Assembly: GCA_032716605.1 (NCBI GenBank)
Contig: CM064530.1
Coordinates: 10,126,058-10,190,057 of the forward strand
Reading direction: 5' to 3'
Source of the DNA: Paralithodes platypus
Lineage: Eukaryota; Arthropoda; Malacostraca; Decapoda; Lithodidae
DNA: 64,000 nucleotides
This document shows positions 10,838-21,878 of this stretch, piece by piece. A program made the translations under genes and the position numbers. Below the pieces are notes generated by a model. That model was not told where the DNA came from and searched no databases. It saw only the letters and a program-made list of their open reading frames with translations. Every line of letters starts with the position of its first letter. The first letter of the stretch is position 1.

Positions 10838-11049
10838 TGCATCTCAGTGCCGGTGACACCCTTTTCTTTATATTCTGGCAACTATTAGACGACTGTGTTC
10901 AGCTTAGGAAGGACGTCTATTCATTAAAAGGCTCCATACTACCTCAATTAGACCTTTTAGCTACCATACATTCTTCCCAAGCTTCGTTAAATCATATAAA
11001 TGTAGTTGATATCAAATAAGAAAGACGTCGCCGGTACAGAAGGGGTTAA
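10838..11049 (+). mobile_element. Family C fold-back element
   Basis: The left end is degenerate (CAGTGCCGGTGAC). The right end GACGTCGCCGGTACAGAAGGGGTTAA is canonical. The arms carry CTATTAGACGA and CAGCTTAGGAAGGACGTC. Confidence 0.75.
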
Positions 11050-11059
11050 ACACGTATAA

Positions 11060-11380
11060 ACATGTGCTATAATGAGAGAGAGAGAGTAAGAGTGAGTGTG
11101 TGGTGGGTGGGGTTGGAGGTGTGGACAGGGAGGTGAGCAGGGAGAAAGTGAAAGAAGTAAAGAGCAGGAAGTGAACTGACCTTCCGTGTGTTAATGGAAT
11201 GCTGGGGAGGGAATGAACTCTGAATGGGAGGTAGATAGATAGATAGATAGATAGATATATTTATAGATAGATAGATAAATAGATACATAGCTAGATACAT
11301 AGATAGATAGATATATTTATAGATAGATAGAAAAATAGATACATAGCTAGATACATAGATGGATAGATAGATAGATAGAT

Positions 11381-11424
<44 letters not shown>

Positions 11425-11495
11425 ATAGATAATTAGATAGATAGATAGATACGTAGATAGATGGATGGATGGATAGATAGATAGATAGAGAGAGA
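11060..11495. repeat. GA/GT-rich sequence and (GATA)n tract
   Basis: A short GA/GT-rich stretch (11073-11105) and unique-looking sequence precede a long imperfect GATA tetranucleotide tract at about 11229-11492. Confidence 0.85.
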
Positions 11496-11790
11496 GATTC
11501 AGATTATTTTATTTCCATTAAATATACAATGGCTGTTCATACAATAGTAGGCTATCATCTTAAACAAATTACAAAATACATAGACACTTAGACTATCTCC
11601 CCGGAATGAACCGCAGGATCTTTGTAATACTAACCATTCCCTATGCTCCTAGAGATTCAGATTTAGATTCAGATTATTTTCTTCTGTTAAATATACAACG
11701 GCTGTTCATACAATAAATTAATTTTAAACAAATTACATAATGCATAATACATAATACATAATGCATAATACATAATACATTAACAGTGTC
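11496..11790 (+). repeat. About 250-bp duplicated unit, copy 1
   Basis: It begins GATTCAGATTATTTTATTTCC and ends AACAAATTACATAATGC. Copy 2 is at 12318-12562. Both contain the internal near-repeat GATTCAGATTATTTT/ATACAAYGGCTGTTCAT twice, so the unit is itself a doubled retroposon-like tail. Confidence 0.75.
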
Positions 11791-11911
11791 GTTAGAGTTT
11801 GCAGATAAATAACTCCTGCCAGAAATACGTTAAACATATATAAAAAAGATTAAAAATAGATTAAAAATATATAGAACGTGATCAGTTCTCACTCTGTATG
11901 ATCTTCTAAAA

Positions 11912-11917
<6 letters not shown>

Positions 11918-11990
<73 letters not shown>
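11918..11990. repeat. (GA)n microsatellite
   Basis: About 70 bp of uninterrupted GA. Confidence 0.9.
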
Positions 11991-11991
<1 letters not shown>

Positions 11992-12161
11992 TGAAAGATA
12001 GTGAGATAAAACTCTGTAGTCTTAGGATTATTATATAATGCATATAGAAACTACCATTACAGTGAGAGTAAGAGTGAGAGTGAGTATTTGGTCGGGGAGG
12101 TAGGCAGGTTAAAGGGGTGTGACGAGTGGGGGAGGATGGGCTGTGAGTGAAAGTGAAAGTC

Positions 12162-12317
<156 letters not shown>

Positions 12318-12558
12318 AAAATTCAGATTCAGATTATTTTATTTCCCTTAAATATACAATGGCTGTTCACACAGTAGAATCATCTTAATCGAGTTACATA
12401 ATACATAGACACTTAGACTATCTCCCCGGAATGAACCGCAGGATCTTTGAAATACTAACCATTCCCTGTACTCCTAGAGATTCAGATTCAGATTATTTTC
12501 TTCTGTTAAATAAACAATGGCTGTTCATTCAATAAAATAATTTTAAACAAATTACATA

Positions 12559-12562
<4 letters not shown>
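12318..12562 (+). repeat. About 250-bp duplicated unit, copy 2
   Basis: Highly similar to 11496-11790. Both ends abut (GA)n tracts, consistent with duplication by exchange between GA arrays. Confidence 0.75.
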
Positions 12563-12642
<80 letters not shown>

Positions 12643-13045
12643 ATGGATGTATGGATGGATGGATAGATAGAGATAGAGAAAGAGACAGAGAATGACTGAT
12701 AGATAGTTTTAGATTTTTAGATTATGTTTCCAAACAGTGTATTGTCATAAAGTACACGATCAATATTACAATCATATCACACAGTATATCATACAAAAAC
12801 ACTATATACCCTATGACAACAAGTATATAACTGATGCTATCTGGCATATATGTCCATTAAAAGATAGATAGATATAATTATAGATAGATAGATAGATAGA
12901 TGGATATATAGATAGATAGATAGATGAATTAAGAGATTAAGAGATTGAGACAAAGAGAATAATAAAAGAGAAGAAAGAACCAGCGCGAACGAAAGAGATA
13001 GTGTAATATGCAAGAGAGTGAGACAGCGAGAGAGAGAGAGAGATG
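12563..13045. repeat. (GA)n then GATA-rich sequence
   Basis: (GA)n at 12563-12638, GATA/GATG runs at 12640-12675 and 12862-12925, and GA-rich sequence to 13042. Nothing gene-like. Confidence 0.8.
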
Positions 13046-13155
13046 ACTGTCACAAACACACACGCTGACCTTGAAATAAACGAGACTCACAGACAGACAG
13101 ACGGACCCCTTGACCTTTCCACTATATTATATACTGCCATATCATGCTCACCTCC

Positions 13156-13445
13156 TTGAAGGGGGGGGGGGGGGAGGATGGGAGTACTGTATTTATTTGC
13201 TTTTTATTTTTAATCTTATAATTTTGTTAGTGTCCTCCCTAGACTTCCATCAAGCTTAGAAAAAACACCAACAAAGACCCTCCATCAAGAAATATTTCTA
13301 CATTATTCGATAGAAAATGTCGCGGCCTAAGGCCGCTATCGCTCGCCAGGAAGAAAACGGCTTCTAAATTGTACGAAAGGTCTTAATATTCACAATTAAA
13401 TAGATTGAAAGGTCTTAAAATCGCCAAACTAATGGGGGGAACGTC
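13156..13445 (+). mobile_element. Family A element, 3'-truncated
   Basis: After a poly-G run come CTAGACTTCCATCAAGCTTAG, ATTCGATAGAAAATG, GCGGCCTAAGGCCGC and GGTCTTAAAATCGCC. The sequence breaks off after GAACGTC. The 900 bp that follow (13450-14370) show no recognisable gene or repeat. Confidence 0.75.
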
Positions 13446-14373
13446 TTAAGGGAGGCTGAACCTTTGACCCCCAAGTCAGCCTGTATAAGAGATTGTGTTT
13501 CTGGCATTATACCATCTTATTACCAATGGAAATACTAAGACTCGCTGAAAAAAAATCAGCTCTCTATGTGCGTGCGCGCGAGCCCAGAATTTCATTGCAC
13601 TATTTGTAAAATCATCTAGTCACTGAAAATTGTTCAAATTTCCCGCAATTTTTGTATGGCGTATCCTACAAGCATCCTCTACAACGTAGCATTTTTGTTT
13701 ACCCATATTGAATAATAGAAGGTACTGAACAAAATATATAATATATATATATCTTTTGGTTAGAGCAATTTTAGACATGAAATAGGTCGAATCTCGGAAT
13801 ATTTCGGCGAAACAGCCATTATCTCAATGTATAGGCCTTGCTATATAGCCATATTTATAGTGTGTAGAAGGGGAACGAATTCTAGCAATACAAACAAATT
13901 TAGTTAAACTCGGAAGTGCCAAAATATGATCTCTGGCTAATGAAATTCTTAGATTTTCAAGGAACGAAATCAGATTTGGGGGAGAATGCATTAGTTTGTC
14001 CTCCTTAGAAAGCGTTTTATTTTACAGGCAGTCATAGAATGCGGAGTTTGATGGCAAACTAAATTAAACAATCTGGAGATACCAGACCTCAGGAAGGATT
14101 ATCCAACATTTTCCCACCAAAAGCCCTCAGAGGGGGGCTAGGGATGTCATATGGGTGTTTATGCCCTCATATGATTATTTCTATTGCTCACAGAAGCCTT
14201 TTAGACATAAGATACAACAAATTTTTTTAGGTGGCTGAAGGCAAAAATTTTAGTTTTTTGGGGAGGCGTGGGCGAACCCCCGCCCCGGGGAGTTATGGAC
14301 GTGATATGTTTTTTGTTCCCACCTATGCTATTCTCCTATGTTGCAAGAAGCATTTTTGAAAAATGCTTCACCA

Positions 14374-14440
14374 TTTCAAAACTAATAGGGCTAAACATGA
14401 GGGAGAAGGTGGGTCAGAAAAACCAACCCTCCCTCCTTAA
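14374..14440 (+). mobile_element. Family A element, right end only
   Basis: Carries TTTCAAAACTAATAGGGCTAAACATGAGGGAG (split over 14374-14405) and ends CCCTCCTTAA. Confidence 0.65.
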
Positions 14441-14489
14441 AAAGTCACTCTCCTCCAGAACTCTCAAGCGGAAGGCGACAGAGGCAACT

Positions 14490-14640
14490 ATGTCTTCACT
14501 TGACCCCTTGAGGATCATATTATGCCACATTTTGACAGTTTATTCTGGTTAGCATTAGACAATTTTATACAGCTTTGGAAGGATCTGTGGGCATTGAAAG
14601 GGTAAGGGCAATCTCATTTAACCCCATTATAACCCCAGAA
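14490..14640 (+). mobile_element. Family D (C-related) fragment
   Basis: It has CCCTTGAGGATCAT, ACATTTTGACAGTTTATTCTG, TAGACAATTTTATACAGC and GGAAGGATCTGTGG, the left half of the D variant that is complete at 33663-33874. Confidence 0.6.
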
Positions 14641-15064
14641 TAAAAAATATCTTCAAATTGAAGAAGTAACAGACCTACAGATAGTAAAATACAGCAGAAT
14701 ATATGTCCACAAAATCATACAAATATAATATGAAATATCTACCTTCAGCCACGCAAAATCGCTTTGGGGTGGACATAATTATGATGTACAGTCAAGAGCG
14801 TAAGTTACGATGAACCCATTAAATCAGTAACGAACGAAACGTAAATGCTATGCAACATATACGTTTTCGTTTTCGCAGTACACATATTATAGGCTGAGTA
14901 ATACAAGTTTATACAGCAGAATTTTAATAAATATTGAAAAGAATCAGAGGTAATAAATTATTTAGAAAATAATTTTGGCTAGTAGAGAGAGGGTTGCCAG
15001 AACAGGATGGGAGAGAATAATGAGTTTTCATTCAATATAAGTTTCCTTGTGTCGGTGGTGTCGT

Positions 15065-16528
15065 TTACTTGGACTCGTTGGATCCGTAGCGGCGCTGGGG
15101 AGGGCGGTAGCTCTCACGGGATGCAGACTCGTAGGATCCGGATTCGAAGGAGGCAGAACCCTCATAAGTGACATCGGCAACGTAGCCAGAGTCACCGTCG
15201 ACGTAGTAGGTGACCTTCTGCAGGCGACCGTCGGGAAGCTGCACGTAGTATGACCCCTGGGTGTTGTCGCCATCACGGGCCTCCTGTTGGCCGTAGTGGT
15301 TCTCGGAGGAGTCGTCATCGACGGCCCAGTTGAAGTTGTACTTGGCCTCGGTGGACTCGAATGACTGTCGGTGAAAAGGGACGAATACAATTTGCTGTAA
15401 TATCCAAACTGTTTTACTTCTGTTTCATTTTAGGTTCTATAATACAGTATATTGGATATATCGAAACAACCACGTAAGATTATACTCACGCCAGAGTCTG
15501 AGCCGTATCTGAACTCGCCGCTGTCGGCAGCAACCAGGGCAGCCAGGCCCAAAAGGATGACGATCTGATAAGAACAAATTACTTTTATGGGTGGATATTT
15601 ACAAGGACACCAGAATGGAACTCACTTCATGGATTAATTTTATATTTAACCGAAAGTTGTACTTTCAGTAGAAATTTAGTGCAATGATTATAATAATGTA
15701 TGTTATTTTAGTTCACTGATGAAAGCAATTCTACTACTGTACATATTGCCAGTATACATAGCAAAACATAAACCCATTTGATTCTATATGATATCACCTT
15801 TTGCCACGGTACACTATTGATTATTTTTTGTTTTCAATATAATAATGGGGAGGGGGGGGGGGTGTCTTTTAGCTTGACAGTATTCTAGGGAAACACGGGG
15901 CGGGGGTGTTGGGTGTAGGGGACTGTTCGAAAACGGGAAGAGCAATCAAAATCCTCTCCTCAATAATAATTAAAGAAAGGATGATATTAAACTCCAATAT
16001 GTCACATAAAATAGTGTTGCTACCTCTAGGCTTTAGGTAACAGAGGTTGTTATTGTGAATTAATGCTAGGTCGAATTTACTTAATTACATCGTTTTCATT
16101 GGGTCAATACCTATAATCTCGGTTGATTGTTTATATTATTCTATCTTTTCGACATATATCTATCTATCTATCTATCTATATGCTCAGGTCCAATCCCCAT
16201 TTTTCCTATTTTAATTTTTATTTCTATTATATTCTATTTTATTATTTGTTTTTCCTTTTTTCTTGGGGGTGGCCGACTCAAGACAGAGCAAGAACAGGGA
16301 AAACACAAAAAAGAACATAAAACAACGAACAAACACATATATTTGTTAGAGAGAATCAATCTTCAACTAAATCTTAGTTATCATTGGGATATGACGCTAA
16401 GATGACCTGAGTATGGTGTGCTATATTTATGGGGCTTGTAGGACAAAGATGTTAATCAGGGAACTTCATAATTATATTTACCAAATATGTATCAGAGAAA
16501 CAATATTCAACTGTACCTTAGCGTTCAT
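15065..16528 (-). CDS. CP1: RR-2 (pro-resilin-like) cuticle protein
   Basis: Secreted chitin-binding matrix protein of the arthropod CPR family. Exons on the minus strand are 16528-16517 (MNAK), 15564-15490 and 15364-15065 (ends in TAA), all in phase 0, with GT-AG introns (GTACAG and GTGAGT donors). The product is 128 residues. Residues 1-17 form a signal peptide (KIVILLGLAALVAA core), probably cut before DS. The Chitin_bind_4/RR-2 region is about residues 38-98, with aromatic NFNW, QEARDGD, GSYYVQLPDGR and GYVADVTYEG. A Ser/Glu/Tyr-rich tail follows, ending RRYGSNESK. It is divergent to CP2, its inverted duplicate. Coding exons are much richer in GC than the introns. The RR family is clear; 'pro-resilin-like' rests on the LPDGR and GYxxxxxYEG pattern. 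There are no lesions, and 3' ATTAAA-type sequence follows. Confidence 0.92.
16150..16330 (+). mobile_element. Family E fragment in intron 1 of CP1
   Basis: CTAT tetranucleotides are followed by TATGCTCAGGTCCAATCCCC, a T-rich stretch, GGGGGTGGCCGACTCAAGAC and ACAGGGAAAACAC. It lies antisense to CP1 and is absent from CP2. Confidence 0.6.
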
Positions 16529-16555
16529 TGTGGTATGGAGCTAGGTGTAGACTTA

Positions 16556-16589
16556 ACTGACTAGCCTACCGTGTGAGGGTCAATATATA
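16556..16589 (-). promoter_or_regulatory. CP1 core promoter
   Basis: On the minus strand TATATAT occupies 16589-16583 and the initiator TCAGT 16560-16556. Taking the A of TCAGT (16558) as +1, the TATA box starts at -31. A (GA)n tract (plus-strand CT, 16602-16618) lies just upstream. Confidence 0.85.
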
Positions 16590-17323
16590 GGCTACACACA
16601 CTCTCTCTCTCTCTCTTTCACACATACACACTCCCCCTCTCTCTTTCCCGGCCTCCTCTCTGCCGTATTTCATAATCTACTTTGGCTGAATTCTTGCCCT
16701 CAATGTAGTGAAGGATATTTTTTTCCTGGTAAGATAATTGGGACAGTGACTGTTTATTTACTTGATGAAAGTAAGCATAGGGTGACCCAGGTGTTCGACA
16801 AAATAAATATATAAACAACATATTAGGGAATGTTTATCTATAGTTCGCTTTTGTCGACCTACAGAGGCTATAATGGTTATTAAAGAAACCCAAGCGACGT
16901 TATCAGTAAAGTACGGTCGCGCTAATAAGTCATGTCTCAACTGTCATTACGTTTGTCTCGCTCTGTGTTGTATTAATGTTTGTCAGATGTTGAATGGGGT
17001 GAGTAAGTCAAGGAACATGTTTGTATATCTCACTTGAAATGAATAAATGCAGTTTAGATATTGCTGATACCAATTATTGATCAAAATATACTTGGTGCCG
17101 AGACATCACTTATTAGACCGATTGTACTCCTCCCAATATGGCTTTGGTCATGAGTGATAGCATAAATATTTGTTTCTGTATATTTAAATGATGCACTACA
17201 AAGCTTAAATACTGTCGCAATAATATTCATGTAGATTGTGTAGTTATAATAATGGTATTTTTATAAATGTGAAGACACTATTTAGTGTGTTTTGTCTGTA
17301 ACTTTATACGCCCATACAGAACC

Positions 17324-17600
17324 TTAAGGGTGTTTTAAGACTTTTATCCCCATCCAGGTGTCGATTTACATCTTTATACCATATTTAGGATAATGAGTTA
17401 GAGAGCTGGCTAAATTTGTACATTTTTCGATAGAAAAATTTCTCCGGCGAAGCCGGATTTCTCCATACAATGCTGGCTCGCTATCGCTCGCCAGGAAAAA
17501 ATCGACACCTGGATGGGGTTAACTGTCTTAAAACAGTTGGCTGAATGGGACCGAATGGATACAACCAAGAAAGAGAAAGAAAACAGGTCACCCCCCTTAA
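17324..17600 (+). mobile_element. Family B fold-back element, internally shortened
   Basis: TTAA (17324) is followed by part of the left arm (TATCCCCATCCAGGTGTCG), then the centre (TCTCCGGCGAAGCCGGA), then the right arm (ATCGACACCTGGATGGGG, GGCTGAATGGGACC) and CCCCCCTTAA. The region before it (16850-17320) shows nothing recognisable. Confidence 0.75.
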
Positions 17601-18830
17601 CATTAAGTGTGAATAATGATACCCATTATGTAATTTTCCATATAAAACTGGTAATCAGGTAAAATAATAAAAAATCCTTCCACATAAAGCGATCAAGAGT
17701 ATGTCCAGGGTGTGTCATGGATTACAACGTACCACTCCCTTTTATTATGGGTTGTTATTCTGGTAAAGTCTACTGTGTATTTCCTGGTGTCCAACAGTTA
17801 TTCACCCACAATATAAATCGTTACCATTAAAGCTAGCGTAATTTATCCCTAACTTAAACAAATACAAATTCGGTCGAACCTATATCTCGATTTGTGATAG
17901 AACAAACATGTGGGCGAATTATCTGGTAACCCTAGTAAGCTTCTGACTTGAGAACTCCTCCCTGCACTAAATTAAATCGTCTAACATTTTCCTTGGTCCT
18001 GAAGACTTAATGAAAAAAGATGTTTGATTAATAATTCCGAGAGATCTTTATCAAACTATCTACAATATTCTAGTGGTCACTTATGATAACTAACTGGCCA
18101 TTTAATTAAGAAATAAGTAAAATAAGTAAATAGGAGGGGAATTCGCTAAGCTGTAAGTTGCCCAAGTGATTTCTCGGTATTTTAGTCTTTTAGAGTTTGT
18201 TTTGGGCGATAAATCCAACACACAAGTATATTCTAGGATGTAAATTATGGTCCTTTCTGAATTATCGATTCAGTTAAATGCACGCAATGTGATGAATTCG
18301 ACTATGTCTGAGAGAGCTTCTAAAATCTAAATCCACGATTTATGACCTGTGGTGACTACATAACCAGAAAGTTAATTATTTTACCGACCTCCTTGGTAGT
18401 TGAATATGATGGGTACCAATTGGCTTTACACAGGACGAACTCGGGTTGGCAGGTTCGCAGTAAATAGTATCAATTGCTGAACCACCGCATCTCTGACTTC
18501 ATAATATAATTGGATATATTGTAATAATGAGTATAATGGACTTCACATAATTAATACCTGTGTCAAGCTTAACTATTTTTTTATAAGCGGTAGATAGACA
18601 ACTATGCAACTATATGCAACATAAACTACCATAATGACAAGTGATAAAAATCCGCTGGAGCATAACAAGTTCTCCATGCTACATTCATATGTCTAACATT
18701 ATCTTATAGCTAACCTAAGACCTTACGGTACATATCATGAGCTAAGGGTACCCAACCTTGCGATTTAGTATTATAATTTGTATAAATATTAGTATAAGTA
18801 TTAGTATTGGTTTTAAGATTAAGTATTAAA
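17601..18830. other. AT-rich intergenic sequence, nothing recognised
   Basis: I see no ORF with a domain, no tandem repeat and no member of the families seen elsewhere in the window. Confidence 0.6.
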
Positions 18831-18834
18831 CTGA

Positions 18835-18982
18835 AGATTAGGTAGGCTACATGGTTGCTAAAAGGATTAATTGAGATAGTATGTAGCCTTTTAATGGGTA
18901 GACGTCCTTCCTAAGCTAAAAACATCGTGTAATAGTTGCCAAAATATAATTAAAAAGACGTCGTTGGTACAGAAGGGGTTAA
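18835..18982 (+). mobile_element. Family C element, left end missing
   Basis: It carries GACGTCCTTCCTAAGCTAAA, TAATAGTTGCCAAAATATAA and the right terminus GTACAGAAGGGGTTAA. Confidence 0.7.
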
Positions 18983-19084
18983 TTTATGCTGATTCAAGGA
19001 TATGCCCTTTGTTTGCTTTGCAGATCTTAGTGAAATTCCAGGTACATAATATATTAATCAGAATTAACTAGCTTGCATTAGTTT

Positions 19085-19335
19085 TCAATTGATGTTGAGG
19101 GTGCAACGTTATTCTCAATCTTTCTTCTATTCAACAGCTGAGCTCTGGAACTCTCTCCCAGAATAAGCTTTTCCCTCATCATATTACTTAAATTGCTTCA
19201 AACTCCATGTGTCCAGGCACTTTGGCTCGAACGTCCCTTGATCTTAGCCCTGTCACTCTTTCAACTCTGGGGGAGGTACTCGTTACAGGCAATTCTGCCT
19301 TTTGTCTCCCTCACTCACATGGAAAACAAATTATT
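19085..19335 (+). pseudogene. LINE 3' fragment
   Basis: It matches the last 220 bp of the element at 5900-6355: CAACAGCTGAGCTCTGGAAC, CAGGCACTTTGGCTCGAACG, GGTACTCGTTACAGGCAATT and TTTTGTCTCCCTC. No intact frame. Confidence 0.65.
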
Positions 19336-19463
19336 AGCTGGCTGATTTTGTTTTCCCTATTTTCCTAACCTTCATTGTTTTAGAGCTACGGTATTGACTC
19401 GGGTGTGGCTCAGTGATAGTATTAGAGGTACACCCTCATGACGGTCAAAGTCACTACCAGTTT

Positions 19464-19640
19464 GGTTTATATAGCGGCCATGTTGTATACCTCTCTCGGT
19501 GTTCTCTCTGCCATCTATGGTGTAAAGCTTATAATTAGGCCGAAATTTGGTTTATATAGCGGCCATGTTGTATACCTCGCACGGGGTTCTCTCTGCCAAC
19601 TATAGTCTATCAATCTTATTGAGGCCAGAATATTTACTAT
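19464..19640. repeat. 95-bp tandem duplication
   Basis: GGTTTATATAGCGGCCATGT starts at 19464 and again at 19559, each followed by GTATACCTC and GTTCTCTCTGCCA. Two copies only. Confidence 0.8.
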
Positions 19641-19795
19641 TAACCTCTTGTAATGCAAAAAGGGATAGAGCGAATGGGATGGACATTTCCACATATAATT
19701 CTTGGTTGACTCCGTTCAAATGGTAGAAATATCAGCTCTATTGTTCTACCCGTATTGAGTTAAAAAAAGGTTTATATTCAAATTTTCTGGACTAC
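19635..19795. mobile_element. Family H fragment
   Basis: It shares TCTTGGTTGACTCCGTTCAAATGGTAGAAAT-like sequence and the GGGATAGAGCGAATGGG block with the other H copies. Terminal repeats are degraded. Confidence 0.5.
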
Positions 19796-20045
19796 ATATA
19801 GTAAATAGTTAGGAGTGCTGTACAATTGACCATATAAATATAAAGTTATGTCCTTAAGTTCTGTTAATAAGAATATGGCGTCTAGCACTTGACACATTCA
19901 AATAGTTGCTGTGAGATAGTTACAACGAGGGAGTTCTGTAAGCAGTTGTTATATATTGTTACACCATTATGTATATTTGGCAGATATTAATCAACTACCA
20001 AATCATCCAATCATAGTGACAAATTTGACATCTGTGTACAGTCGA

Positions 20046-20191
20046 GGTTAATAAGTGTTGTCAGATATTTCACAAAGTTTCGGACACTGACTAATACTCT
20101 GAGGGATAAACACTTTTCCCAGTAACTATAAAGATACCAATAACACTTGTTGAGCGAATACCACTGGAATCTATGACAACACTTAATAACC
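20046..20191. repeat. Inverted repeat with perfect 18-bp ends
   Basis: GGTTAATAAGTGTTGTCA at 20046-20063 is exactly inverted at 20174-20191, enclosing 110 bp. It could be a small MITE. The 79-codon frame in this interval has no gene features. Confidence 0.65.
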
Positions 20192-20264
20192 CCAACCGTA
20201 CATACACATCTATAGTCTGTTTTACTGTGTATGTCCCTCACCTCCAACACTTAGGACTGTGGAG

Positions 20265-20318
20265 ATGAAACATGTACAAGTAAGTTGGAATATAGAAAAA
20301 AAAAAAAAAAAAAAAAAT
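20265..20318 (+). repeat. Poly-A tail of a degenerate retroposon
   Basis: AAGTTGGAATATAGAAAAA leads into about 25 A. The same AGTTGGAATATAGAA-A(n) tail ends the insertion at 51693-51948. Confidence 0.5.
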
Positions 20319-20439
20319 CAGGGGGTCCTAAGGAGTTTGTTTTTAATTAGCAAAACAAATGGACAAAACATGAAAACTTAAACAAACCAAATATATATAA
20401 TAAATAAATGATCACTCGATTAGGACTCATACCCTTGGC

Positions 20440-20665
20440 ATGGGATTCCTTCCTATGCCTCCATCAAGCTTCATGAAACATCCCCAAGATCCTCCTACTA
20501 GACAAATGTGTACATTTTTCGGTAGAAACATTAGGGAATGTTTATTAATATTTCGCTAATGTGGACGTCTTATAAAATTTCACAACTAGTGGGACTAAAC
20601 ATGAGGGAGAAAGGGGTCTAGACAATCAGAAAGAAAAACTCTCCTCTACGCCACACCAGAATCCC
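20440..20665 (+). mobile_element. Family A element, diverged
   Basis: It keeps CCTCCATCAAGCTTCATG, GTACATTTTTCGGTAGAAA and GGGACTAAACATGAGGGAG but has lost the central block. Confidence 0.6.
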
Positions 20666-20745
20666 CTACCCATTATATATAGAGAGAGAGTGGTACGGTT
20701 CCTTCATCAAAATATATCAAACACTATTTTTTTTTTTTTTTTTTT

Positions 20746-20945
20746 TTAACCCTCTGAGGATCATGAGGCGCTTGAGCTGTTCTTCGGGCTATCATTCGAC
20801 GATTTTATATAACTTAGGAAAAACCTTTAGCAATCGAAGGGGCAAGTCGATCTCAATTAACCTTTTGACTCACGCGGATCCCACCATTAATTAATAAAAT
20901 TGTCTAATAATAGCTCGAATAAGCTCTCAAAATGCGTCGTAATCC
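20746..20945 (+). mobile_element. Family D fold-back element
   Basis: It starts TTAACCCTCTGAGGATCATG, has CGACGATTTTATATAACTTAGG and the inverted AAAATTGTCTAATAATAGC, and ends near GCGTCGTAATCC. Confidence 0.65.
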
Positions 20946-21055
20946 AATGCCATTTCGACAACAAATAATGTATATCAAGTAATTTTAACGCTCTTATAAA
21001 TATAGAGATATATATTTATGTGACGGCATGGTGTAAACAATAGTGGGAGAAATGC

Positions 21056-21381
21056 TTAAGGGGAGGTATTTAGTTTGTTCCCTAGACCTCCATCAAGCTT
21101 AAAATTACACCCCCTTGAGTCCCTTTCAAGATAAATTTGTACATTTTTCGGAAGAAAAATTTCCCGGCCGAAGGCCGCTTCCTCTTAAATTACAGGCTCG
21201 CTATCGCTCGCCAGCATAAAATCGACACCTGAATGGCATGAAAGATCTTAATATGGGGTGAAAGTTCTTAAAATTGCTAAACTAATGGGGCAAACGTTTT
21301 ATAGTATCAAAAGCAATGGTGCTAAACATGAGGGAGAAAGGGGTCAAGAAAAAAATCCCTCAAGTGGAGATCTCCCCTTAA
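21056..21381 (+). mobile_element. Family A element, full-length reference copy
   Basis: It is bounded by TTAA on both sides, with ends TTAAGGGGAGGTATT and GGAGATCTCCCCTTAA. Internal landmarks in order: CCTAGACCTCCATCAAGCTT, GTACATTTTTCGGAAGAAAA, CCCGGCCGAAGGCCGC palindrome, GGCTCGCTATCGCTCGCCAG, ATCGACACC, GGTGCTAAACATGAGGGAG. It is 326 bp including both TTAA and has no ORF. It lies about 0.4 kb upstream of the CP2 promoter. Confidence 0.88.
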
Positions 21382-21649
21382 CTGAGAACGTTGCCTGAGT
21401 TTCGTTTATAACCCTTAGCCTTGGTAAGTCAACATACACGAAATATGAGTAAACATTCCCTAATATGGTATTTATATATAATTATTTATTTTGTCGAGTA
21501 CCAGGGTTTATGTTTACACTCATGAAATAATAGACAATCCCAATTATCTTACCAGGGAAAAAATAGCTTTCACTACATTGAGGGTAAGAATTCAACCAAA
21601 GTAGATTATGAAATACGGCAGAGAGGAGGCCGGGAGAGGGAGAGGGAGG

Positions 21650-21813
<164 letters not shown>

Positions 21814-21817
21814 AGCC

Positions 21818-21851
21818 TATATATTGACCCTCACACGGTAGGCTAGTCAGT
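21818..21851 (+). promoter_or_regulatory. CP2 core promoter
   Basis: TATATAT at 21818-21824 and TCAGT at 21847-21851. The A at 21849 puts the TATA box at -31. The sequence from here to the ATG is identical or nearly so to CP1. Confidence 0.87.
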
Positions 21852-21878
21852 TAAGTCTACACCTAGCTCCATACCACA

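Larger units (their letters stand above)
14900..16850 (-). repeat. Inverted segmental duplication, arm 1 (contains CP1)
   Basis: Reverse-complemented, this segment aligns with 21440-23260: promoter flank (CATTCCCTAATATG, ATTATCTTACCAGG, GATTATGAAATACGGCAG), all exons and the 3' flank (CTGGCAACCCTCTCTCT). The introns differ: arm 1 has a family E insertion in intron 1, arm 2 has a 3x50-bp repeat. Confidence 0.8.

Noticed and set aside
15028..15390. Thr/Pro/Ser-rich frames overlapping the CP third exons (also 22774, 37247, 41789, 49160, 55874, 59438)
   Set aside because: They are alternate-frame shadows of the RR-2 exons. They recur in every copy only because the true frame is conserved.
20011..20250. 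A 79-codon minus-strand frame rich in Cys and Tyr
   Set aside because: It lies across a 146-bp inverted repeat and has no recognisable features of a gene.
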